Assembly (NCBI GenBank): GCA_029448655.1
Contig: JACCLO010000005.1
Coordinates: forward strand, 1,860,001 to 1,924,000
Source: Wolfiporia cocos
Lineage: Eukaryota; Basidiomycota; Agaricomycetes; Polyporales; Phaeolaceae
Direction: 5' to 3'
DNA: 64,000 bases
The notes beneath the pieces are model-generated. The model saw only the letters and a program-made list of their open reading frames with translations. It ran no database searches and was not told the DNA's origin. Position 1 is the first letter of the stretch; every line of letters starts with the position of its first letter. The position numbers and the translations under genes were made by a program. This document shows positions 23,750-32,855 of this stretch, one piece after another.

Positions 23750-23960
23750 TCCAGTGAGACCCCCGGTCAAGCTGCCATCACGCATTGACCCCAGGTCGAG
23801 GTCAAGGGGTCAAGGGGTCTAACCCCATTGACGGGTCCGACCCAGGGTCCCCGCCATCACTGATAGATCACGCGTCGAGGTCAAGGGTCAACGGGTCTGG
23901 TCAAGCACATCAGTACCGTGACTGACGGGGTCTGAAGATCTGACCCTTTGACCCCGTCAA
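23750..23960. repeat. Cluster of GGTCAA / TTGACC motifs
   Basis: Within about 200 bp, more than ten copies of GGTCAA, GGTCA, TTGACC or TGACCC occur on both strands, together with GGGTC/GACCC blocks. The density of mirrored short motifs resembles the subterminal repeat arrays of hAT-type elements, and the block runs directly into a TAGTGTTGCCG end. Confidence 0.7.
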
Positions 23961-23961
23961 T

Positions 23962-24025
23962 TAGTGTTGCCGCGGCTCGGCTCGGCTCGGCTTCAGGCTT
24001 AGCCGTGGCTCGAGCGCTCAGCTCC
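23962..24025 (+). mobile_element. Orphan end of a hAT-like element
   Basis: Begins TAGTGTTGCCG, the first 11 bases of the terminal repeat of the element at 26,866-28,538, followed by three CGGCT repeats that could act as a subterminal array. No matching opposite end was found nearby, so this is probably a fragment. Confidence 0.4.
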
Positions 24026-26865
24026 ATATTGGGTATGAGTCGTCAGTGTGTACTTGCGCCGCAATTTGTGTGACGCCATACACCCATTTGACATTTCCGT
24101 CAAGGAGCTGTTACTATCAGTGCCTATATCTGTGATGCTTAAGGGTCCAATAAAATATCAATCATGAGCACTCAACTGATGGACCGCTGCGCCGTTGACT
24201 ATGACCTTCATCTCTTGACTAGCTCTCGAATATCGCGCAATGCCTTTGGTCCCATGGTCCGCTTAAGCACTAGACATATATGTGGTGAGTATTGCTAAGC
24301 ATGCTCAGTTTACGGCAAGAGCTAACCTCTAGTGAAGGTTGCTGTACATGCTTAGACCAGAGCATTTGATATACGGCAGCATATGCGATCATTGTAAACA
24401 ATATCCCACATTATTCACTAATTTCGGATCGTGGCCGCAGGCACATCACTGGTTGCAACCGGGGAGGGGCAACCGTAGGGGAGCGGCAAACTCCGGGTGT
24501 CTGGCGTCTATTATGCGCCGACGCAGGAAGCTGATACCTCCTTCAAAGAACCTAGCGAGTGCGACTCATATTGCAGACAGCACACCGCGGCGCGTGTTTG
24601 ACTCTTGCACGGCGCGTTTTTGGACGCACTCGTCGCACATGCGCACATGACGCTCGGTATGTGCACTCATCTCACTCAACTGTCCTTCGAATTTGCTACA
24701 GACTATACATATCTCAACAATGCACTGTCCTCGTCTGTATGTGTTCTACCCACATGTGCACATTCCTGTCCTTGTTTCATTTAGGCCAGCCAAATATTCA
24801 AGTGTGACGGCAATCGTCAAAGGTGTTCGAGCATGGCGATGTTCACGTAATCGTCCCCCTATTAGGTGCGCTCGAAACACCACCACTCTCGCGAGCTATC
24901 GCCGTGGCGAGACACTCTTGGACGGAGGGTATGACACGCACCCTGAATTACATAACATTTAGGGTCGGACTGCTGGGATGTTGTGCGCACCAACCCTAGT
25001 GAAGAGACAAATCTGCAATATCAGTGCAATTATGGATTCCGATTCGAATCGGACATTTAGTAAAATGCTAAATGCTGATATGGTCTAAATCACCTCTGTG
25101 GGCTACAACTCCGCCTGTAGTGACAATACGCATCCCACCACTGCGCTGTCAGCTGTAGCTCCAATCTTATGCCTCCTGCCAGTGGCGCGTATCGAGCGCC
25201 CGCGAGCAACCACGATGACATTATATTTGTTTGCTGAGTTGCGCGTTGTCTCTCCAACTTGTCTTGGGCGGGAACTATTACTACAGGTCGATGGGCTCCT
25301 CGCAGTGCTCTGCCACGCTTTCCACGGACGATCCGAGCTCCTGCGCGCTATTTCCGGTTTAACTGGAGCAAAGCTGCGTAATGTACTCGTCGAGGTGCAT
25401 GCACAGCCAATATATATCCGTGCTTGATGAAGTAGATGCGCGCTCCGCAGAGAAGATGGGCTAGGAGGGAAAGTAGAGAAGCGGGGAATTGCGCAGCTCA
25501 TCGCGACTCCGGACGGCATCACCTACGGCTAGGAAGAAGGCAAGCAGGAGCGCTCGGTTATGTCGCAACCACTGACAGGCCAATGTCGCAATCGAACCTA
25601 CGATTTCTGATTTCCGTCGGCTCGGACGCTGGACAAAGATCGAGCCCTGTGTTGAAATGAATGTGTTAAAAGTGCAATGAAGGCTAACACAAAGATGCCA
25701 CAGGAAATTTCAGCGCAGAGGCGCGTTTCTCGATATTGCAAATCCTCATTTCCAATACGCTGCATCGAGTACTGAAGGCGAACGCTAATGATCATCATTC
25801 TAGCCTCTCACGCTATCCGCCTGCGAGCTTACCTCTCATGGCCTAGTTACCTCGCTCTAATCCGCGCCCCCATCTGCACTGGGCCCGCTCTTTCTCGACA
25901 CTGTACCGGTGCACTGGACGGATGTTAGCAGGCAAGTGGAGACTACTGCACGCCTGTGCGAATGCATCGAGCGCCGCGGCCATTGAGCGGCGTTCGCGTG
26001 TGACCCCCAGTGAAAGTACCACATATCCACGAGATATCGATATGTACTAGAGTGTACCAAAATATATCATTGAGATATCCATATATACTAGAATATATCA
26101 AAAGCTATTTGCCAAGAGTCTGGGTGGTATGATTACCGATGCCAAGACTTTCGTCCTACCCATACATACTCATTGATATATCCTCGTCAATAAAAGTCGC
26201 ATATGAGTTTATTTTGAGCTGACGTCGAGTTGAGTTCGTCACTGACTGAGTCTGTTGTCCTGTCTCGAGCTTGTCATGTCGTCTGTCAATTTTCCTCATT
26301 TCTACCTCATACCTTCACCATCACTCGAGGTCTTCATGGCTCTGGTAGGGTGATCATAGAGGAGATCAGTCGCTTCATCACGAAATGGCAGAGGTGTGTA
26401 TATCCCCACTTCTTGCCTAAGTACCTTATCTACCCCTCACACACAAACTATGGCTGCACCAACAGCGCTAAGCACATTTTAAGTGGTACGAGCATGCCGC
26501 TGAAGTACGTGAGTACAAAAGTCTGCTCTGATTCAGCCGCAGGGGTGAAAGCAATTCAATTGCTTAAGTACGCGAATACAAACATTTGCTACACTACGTA
26601 AGTACTCCAGTCTATGCTACGGAAACTAACCAGCTCACCTAAACCTCAACCGCAGGAAGCAAAAGCGATTGAGATGGAGGTGCGTACATCTCGTCTTACA
26701 TTTACATGCTAAAGTTCAGTGGATAACAGTGAAAATATTTCAGCACATACCAACTCCCGCCATTGGGCACGGCGACCTGGCAGCAACTGGAGCCATTGGC
26801 CTCGACCTCCTGCAGATCGTCCGCTGCTCGATGTACCCCGGCCACCACCTTTCAACAGCACCACC
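24026..26865. other. Gene-free, decayed repeat DNA
   Basis: No intact gene. Open frames at about 24.3-24.65 kb and 25.1-25.5 kb lack motifs. Around 26,030-26,110 short GATATC/ATATATC motifs recur that are also seen at 28.7 and 29.6 kb, suggesting an old AT-rich element. A 14-bp palindrome lies at 25,039-25,052. Confidence 0.4.
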
Positions 26866-28538
26866 TAGTGTTGCCGAAGTTCAGTTCGGTCCAGGTTCAG
26901 GGGGGTCTAGGGCTGAACCCAGAACCGAACCGACTGCAGGGAGCCTGAACCTGAACCTGAACCTGGACTGAACCTGGTGAACTGGTTCATCAGGTTCGGT
27001 TCATGGTTCGAACTAGGTTCGAACCACTAAGTTACTTGCTTCTATAGAGTGTAAAAATAATAATATAGACACCAACTTCATGCACCTTTCTATGTATACC
27101 AATTGCTCTCTATTGCCTACCTCATTCCTGGCACTATTGAACCCACTAAAGTAAACACACTTCAAGTTCTGCAGTGCCTCCATTTGGTGTCTATTGGGCT
27201 GAATTTCAAAGTGGCTCTTAATCTTGATTAGAGTGGTAAACATAAATTTTAGATGCACAATAATCACTCAAGGCAGCCATTTTGAGCAGTTCAGTAATCA
27301 GAATTTATGATTGTGAATTAGCCTGAGGCAAACCTCAATAACAAACCATTCTTAGTGTTACGGTTATTTTGATTTTTCGAATATCGACAGAACTCACCAC
27401 CGGGCAAATACGATACAGGGACTTGTTGCGCAACCAGCCCCCTGGCTACTCGTGATCTTACTGGGCGCATCCCCAGTTGTACTAGTCTATAGGGCTCGTT
27501 TCATCTTTGGCAGATCCAACCCTGCCACCGTTTCATGTTCATCGTTTATTAGCTGGTAGATGGCGTTCAACCGCCATCATTCCTATCTATCGTCTCAGAT
27601 ATATCACTCCATACTTATCAGACGTTTGGGACTATAGCGTAGATAGTATCTGTGGCATCTGGGACAGACTTGACCCCTGAAACCTAGCGTAGTATAAAAA
27701 CTCATGTACTTACCGTCGAGGCTCTTCAGCTCGACCTTGTTGTATAAACAAGAAGTCTTATACTCGTTCTCAAACGTAGGAAACTACACTCAGTATTTCT
27801 CACTCGAGCAATCGAACGACTAAGTCCTCGAAGTGCACATTGACTTCTCGGACTTAGGCGAGTCTTATATTCTATTCGACTCGCACTTGAACAGATTATA
27901 TCCTCTAACGCGTATTGGATATTAACCGATCTCCTAAGGACTCCACTTAGGACCCGAAGGCATCTAACGAGTATTTGCCTTGCATACGGCGACGTGCCTA
28001 CGTGCAGAAGAACGATCTATATTTGCGACTCGAATATACGAACGGGTATTCGACCCGTAACACTTAGACAAAACTGTATATAATCTAGGATCATGGATAT
28101 GAAGTGGAACATAATCTTCTACATTTCTTACTTCATCTGACAGCAACAAATGCAGCCCAGTGCCACAGAAAGCATGGTGATCCCAGCATGGGGTTGAGCC
28201 CTTGCCATATTGGGAGACTAGAGTATATGAGTGCTGGTGCTTGCTATGGTGAAGCCAGCTATCCATAACTTACTGCAACAACACTATAGCAAAGATGGCA
28301 AGAACATAATTGTAATTGATGCTTATCCACCAGTGGCTACACAGAATATGTTAATGCTATGTGGTTCAAGGTTCAGTCCGGTTCGAACCTGGTTCAAGGG
28401 TATTCATGACCCCCCTGAACCAAGAACCGAACCTTGATGTCCTACCCTGAACCGGACCTGGACTGAACCTGAACCTAGGTTCGGTTCAGGCGGTTCAGGT
28501 TCTGAACCTTGGTTCTGAACTGAACTTCGGCAACACTA
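26866..28538. mobile_element. Non-autonomous hAT-like DNA transposon, interrupted by a solo LTR
   Basis: Both ends carry the same 22-bp terminal inverted repeat beginning TAGTGTTGCCGAAGTTC, which fits the hAT end rule YARNG. The element is flanked by a perfect 8-bp target duplication GCACCACC (26,858-26,865 and 28,539-28,546), the hAT hallmark. About 150 bp inside each end is packed with GGTTC/GAACC motifs, typical subterminal transposase-binding arrays. The core is AT-rich with no transposase frame. A 707-bp solo LTR is inserted within it; without that and one copy of its target site the element is about 960 bp. Confidence 0.9.
27356..28062 (-). mobile_element. Solo LTR, copy 1 (family X)
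   Basis: Begins TGTTACGG and ends CCGTAACA, with a 5-bp target duplication CTTAG on both sides (27,351-27,355 and 28,063-28,067). Length is 707 bp. It is the inverted counterpart of 28,876-29,583. The orientation is inferred from TATAAG boxes that read on the minus strand here. It sits inside the hAT-like element, so it is the younger insertion. Confidence 0.92.
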
Positions 28539-28875
28539 GCACCACCAATTGCACAAGGCACTGCCTCACTCACCGATATCAGCGGCACAGCACATGCTAT
28601 TTCACCAGGAACTTGGTATTCTCTGTCGGGTTTTGGGTACACGCAAATGGTGGGTGAGGGTAGATTTGAGTATTTTCTGGTACAGTGCAAAGCCTGCACC
28701 GATACGTTTTAGTAGCTTCTGATATATATTGATACATTCTGATTCGTTTGTGATGCAAAGGCCACTACATATAAGATATCTTTGGGTATATGCTCTATAT
28801 ACTGAATGGTACCCAGGATAGGTTCTAGTATCTTATGGTAGTGTCTGCAATGTATTTAGGTGCCTACTGACATAT

Positions 28876-29583
28876 TGTTACGGGTCGAATACCCGTTTGT
28901 ATATTCGAGTCGCGAATATAGATCGTTCTTCTGCACGTAGGCACGTCGCCATATGCAAGGCAAATACTCGTTAGATGCCTTCGGGTCCTAAGTGAAGTCC
29001 TTAGGAGATCGGTTAATATCCAATACGCGTTAGAGGATATAATCTGTTCAAGTGCGAGTCTGATAGAATATAAGACTCGCCTAAGTCCGAGAAGTCAATG
29101 TGCACTTTCAAGGACTTAGTCGTTCGATTGCTCGAGAGAGAAATACTGAGTGTAGTTTCCTACGTTTGAGAACGAGTATAAGACTTCTTGTTTGTACAAC
29201 AAGGTCGAGCTGAAGAGCCTCGACGGTAAATACATGCGTTTTATACTACGCTAGGTTTCAGGGGTCAAGTCTGTCCCAGATGCCACCGATACTATCTACG
29301 CTATAGTCCCAAACGTTTGATAAGTATGGAGTGATATATCTGAGACGATGGATAGGGATGATGGCGGTTGAACGCCATCTATCAGCTAATAAACGATGAA
29401 CGTGAAACGGTGGCAGGGTTGGATCTGCCAAAGATGAAACACGCCCTATAGACTAGTACAACTGGGGATGCGCCCAGTAGAGTCACGAGTAGCCAGGGGA
29501 GTTGGTTGCGCAACAAGTCCCTGTATTGTATTCGCCCAGTGGTGAGTTCTGTCGATATTCGAAAAATCAAAATAACCGTAACA
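28876..29583 (+). mobile_element. Solo LTR, copy 2 (family X)
   Basis: Begins TGTTACGGGTCGAAT, ends CCGTAACA, with target duplication CATAT (28,871-28,875 and 29,584-29,588). It is 708 bp and nearly identical to copy 1 in opposite orientation. It contains GAATATAAGACTCG and GAGTATAAGACTTC, candidate TATA boxes. No internal retroelement sequence remains, so it is a recombined solo LTR. Confidence 0.92.
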
Positions 29584-29737
29584 CATATCAAAAGCTAGTG
29601 AAAAGTCGGAATTCCGATCTAAACCTATCCGATATATTTCGATAGCTTCTGATAGGGTGATTCTTCACTGGGTGTGACCATCGGGCCTTTGTGGCCGGAC
29701 AAGTCTTAAGCGCAGGCGAACATCATGAGAATCCATT

Positions 29738-30810
29738 GACCTTGAATGCATATAATGGCAGCTTCCTGTATGTGATCGCAAGGATAACTTTATTCCCGGA
29801 TGCATAGTTGTACTAAGGCTCCAACCATATAATGTATATACCATGTATACATGGTTTTTTATATATACTATATACATGTATTTACACATGGCCGAGTACA
29901 TGGTATATACATGGTATATTATATGGTATATGGTTGTTGTGAATGCATTCATATTAGACCCTCAAATTGTTGTTTTGAATATGTACTTGAGCTAGTTATG
30001 TGTCTTACAGATTGTATGGTGCAGTGGCAATATGAGATTTGGACAATCTGGTGGCCACTGTGCAAATGCAAAGATATTAAGTCATGGTTCACACACTCTG
30101 CTTACCCTCTCATTTGGCAGAAGGTAAGATCAGATTTATATTTATGCTATATATTATCCCACATAGTGATTGCATCATGCATTAGACTCATGTGTAAAAG
30201 TTTCCCATCATCTCACACATTGTGCACAATTCCTAAGCCATTCCAGCTACTAGTGTGGCTGTTGAATACTAAACACCAATTTCTTCCTTGCATCAGCCAA
30301 GTGCTGATACCTGTGGCATGTTGTTGAAGGAGAAGACAATCTCCATAGCCATGTGGGCAAGGCAATGGCTATGTCAAGATGTCTGAAAAATCTTCCATCT
30401 GAAAACCATGTAAACCATGTATATACTATGTATATACCATGTATATACCATATACCATATATTTACTGATTTCCTGTACATGTATATTATATGGTTGGAG
30501 CCTTAAGTTGTACACACTACAGGAAAATCGTACAATACATGTGGGGGACCCATAGATAGTCGGCTCATCATTGCAGCTTGTAAGTGGGAGCATAGACAAT
30601 GTGCATCGTCTATCGCCCACACACCTATCCATCCTGAAGCGGACGGCGGTATGGACAGGGGTAGCGCGCGGCGAGGAATTTCTGGACATCATATGAAGCA
30701 TGAACAAGAGTGACCCCAGGGGATCGAAAATGGAACTAGGCTTGAACTTGGTATTGGAGTTGTCCGAAAATGGGGGGAGTAATGGTAGGTATTGTATGCG
30801 TAATTGATTA
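29738..30810. repeat. Duplicated segment D1 (right end of duplication unit 1)
   Basis: Matches 45,331-45,735 across its whole length apart from the 692-bp transposon at 29,814-30,505. Shared phrases include TTTATTCCCGGATGCATAG, AGTCGGCTCATCATTGCAGC and GAATTTCTGGACATCATATG. Similarity stops at GCAACTAAG (about 30,808 and 45,734). Confidence 0.9.
29814..30505. mobile_element. 692-bp hAT-like MITE with verified empty site
   Basis: Perfect 20-bp terminal inverted repeats beginning TAAGGCTCCAACC, fitting the hAT rule YARNG. Flanked by an 8-bp target duplication AGTTGTAC (29,806-29,813 and 30,506-30,513). The paralogous sequence near 45,400 has a single AGTTGTAC and no insertion, so the insertion is directly demonstrated. 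Subterminal regions are full of CCATGTATAC/GTATACATGG motifs. No transposase is encoded; an interior frame of about 150 codons has no recognisable motif. Confidence 0.95.
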
Positions 30811-30921
30811 GCAACTAAGAAAAGGAGCCGGTTTCCAACTTCCCTGAATTGGGTGCATGTATGTCCCTCTCAGCTGTTACAATTAGAGAAGCGCCATTAC
30901 GGTGATAAGATTCAAGCGAGC

Positions 30922-31462
30922 TGTCACAAATCTCACTTTGTGACCGCTCTGCCTCAACGCTAACGCTCATAACCCAAGTCCCACGCCCACCAACACGTCC
31001 TACTCCCACTACACGTGCCTTTCAGTCACCAGCAGTCCCCAAGATGCTATACGAGGGGTAGTCGACAGGTGCTACAGCGGAGTCGAGGGTCTCCCAGACG
31101 AGCAAGCAGATGAGGGCAAAGGCAGAGGAACGCTGCACAAGGGGATTGGTGTAAGACTGGGATTAACCCATGAGATACAATGAGAAGTCTGAGGAGAACG
31201 CCTCAGACTCTCTGGCTTATATACATGTAAACGAGCATTGACTATCAAGGCTGCCCTAAAGCAACGTGGCCTGTGCGCACGCGCCTACCAAAGCGCTAAG
31301 TACTAACTCTAAATCTAAATGCTTACATAATACATCACGTGACCCTTCAGTAAACGGGTGGCATAGTGGTAACACGTCAACTCATAAGTAAATCAGGTGA
31401 TCTTTGTAGCATACGTGCGGTAGTTCGAGACGCGGTGAGGCCCATGTCGCATTTCTGCGACA
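30922..31462 (-). mobile_element. Solo LTR, 541 bp (family Y)
   Basis: Begins TGTCACAAATC, ends TTCTGCGACA, with target duplication CGAGC (30,917-30,921 and 31,463-31,467). The homologous place in arm A (about 14,010-14,040) lacks it. A TATATAAG box reads on the minus strand, giving the orientation. Its ends resemble those of the Ty3 element downstream, but the interior differs, so it is a related but separate family. Near one end lies a tRNA-like stretch (TGGCATAGTGG). Confidence 0.88.
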
Positions 31463-31695
31463 CGAGCCCTCGCCCACGAAAGATCATTCAGACTGGCTAT
31501 CTTGCTCACAGTCGACTCAGGAAGAATTTCAAGGTGATTCAGAGGTCGTAAAGAACTTGATCAACTGAGGTAAGAGGGATATGTGCTAATAGCAGGGCTG
31601 GGCAGACTAAATTTACGTCGATTCAACATACGTGTACGTGTGCCGAGCAATTATCAATCATGGTTCATTGCTTGCGGTCGTCACAGATCATGTAG
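31463..31695. repeat. Segmental-duplication arm B, left part
   Basis: Diverged copy of about 14,040-14,215 (shared CTTGATCAACTGAGG, GCCGAGCAATTATCAAT, CGGTCGTCACAGATCATG). It ends at CAGATCATGTAG (31,684-31,695), which recurs as CAGATCATGCAG at 42,408-42,419 beyond the SINE/Ty3 block. Confidence 0.85.
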
Positions 31696-31905
31696 AGTTT
31701 CAGTCAACTATCTTAATCTGCCAACTGCCCTTCGCTTAAGAAATCGCAGTTGCGAGCTAGGTTTGCACACAGATTAATCTGCTAGCTGCGGCAGATTAAT
31801 CTACTGTGACAATAAAATGGTACATCCAGGATTCGAACCAAGGACCTTAGCACAGATAAGAATGAGAGCATCGCAGCATAATTAGCCAACTGAGCTATAG
31901 TGACA
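31696..31905 (-). repeat. tRNA-headed SINE-like repeat, left copy
   Basis: On the minus strand it has an A box TAGCTCAGTTGG (31,886-31,897) and a B box GGTTCGAATCC (31,829-31,839), the internal RNA polymerase III promoter of tRNA genes. A non-tRNA body follows, with two AGATTAATCT palindromes and a tail ending TTGACTGAAAC. Acceptor and D stems do not pair, so it is not a working tRNA. It is an inverted copy of 42,194-42,404. Confidence 0.75.
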
Positions 31906-32039
31906 ACAGTTACCATTGACCAATCAAAATATATATAACGCAAATTTTACACACAATTTCCACAAGTCATCAAGGCAACTAACTGCTACAACAAGCATAA
32001 AAAAATCAATGATAGTGGTAGCTTGTTTTACCATGCCTG

Positions 32040-32738
32040 TGACACAGACTAGACTGTGGGACTCACACTATAACCTTGTAGGCGATTTGAAGGAGTTGCA
32101 GAAGGTTGGTGAGGAGACTAGTGGGCGCAAGCAGAGATGATATGTGACTGTGCGAATGCAGAGAACAAATCTAAGGCTTATCCGCAGTGATAGCCCTACT
32201 TATATACATGCTTTGTTTGGTTACCGGTAAGGGAGCCAAACATGAAGGTGGTCTGTGCGCAGACATAACTAATATGGTTAAGTCGTAAACTACAATAGAC
32301 CATGTGCGCCGGTAATGGCCGCACCAGTAAGATCGTTTGTTTGGACCGTAGGTCCATGTTGTGGAAGTGGCTGTAGCTACGTTAGTAAGCCATGCATGTG
32401 ATTCTTATATACCGGCATCGGGATATGAGTAATCATAAGGGCATTGGCATGTGATAACGAGCGGGCCGCTTATCCAATCGTACTGACATAGCCCGGTACC
32501 GGGATATGAGTAAAGCGCGTGACACCGAAGGTTAGTCCGCTGAGTCATTGACGCGTACAAGCGTGTTATGTACGTGTTGTTATGACAAGTGGACGTATAC
32601 CGCGTTGTGTACGTGTTGTTTGGTTGCGTGTACGTGTAGACGGGCGCTTAGCAGCGTAAATGTCTACAAGGTCGTAGAAATACCAGATGAATAGGTAAAA
32701 ATACGGGAAAAATAGTGGCATGTCCCAAATCTGTGACA
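32040..32738 (-). repeat. 3' LTR of the Ty3/gypsy element
   Basis: Plus-strand ends TGACACAG and CTGTGACA, near-perfect inverted repeats. 699 bp, apparently identical to 41,336-42,034. Confidence 0.97.
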
Positions 32739-32751
32739 TTACCCCCTCTTC
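32739..32751 (-). other. Polypurine tract
   Basis: Minus-strand GAAGAGGGGGTAA directly abuts the 3' LTR; this is where plus-strand DNA synthesis is primed in LTR elements. Confidence 0.8.
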
Positions 32752-32777
32752 AGGTTTCATTGTCCCTAATGGAACGA

Positions 32778-32855
32778 TTACTTTCCTGTGGAGCCGAATC
32801 CACCAGTACCGCGCTCAGATTTAATCTTTTCAAAGTAAGATTTTTCCGTGTAGCG
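32778..32855 (-). other. Out-of-frame dUTPase motif V
   Basis: Just beyond the pol stop, a different minus-strand frame encodes SERGTGGFGSTGK and then stops at 32,778-32,780. RGTGGFGSTG is the canonical glycine-rich motif V that closes over the nucleotide in dUTPases. A one-base frame change near the last shared residues (around 32,853) separates it from motifs I-IV. Confidence 0.85.

Noticed and set aside
23750..23960. CRISPR-like array
   Set aside because: Motifs are short, irregular and on both strands, and the genome is eukaryotic.
25103..25522. 139-codon minus-strand frame
   Set aside because: A plus-strand frame of similar length overlaps it, neither has motifs, and both sit in decayed repeat DNA.
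27356..29583. One full-length LTR retrotransposon bounded by the two LTRs
   Set aside because: The LTRs are inverted, each has its own target duplication, and no gag or pol lies between.
31366..31440. tRNA gene near TGGCATAGTGG
   Set aside because: Only a weak B box follows and no cloverleaf forms; it lies inside a solo LTR.
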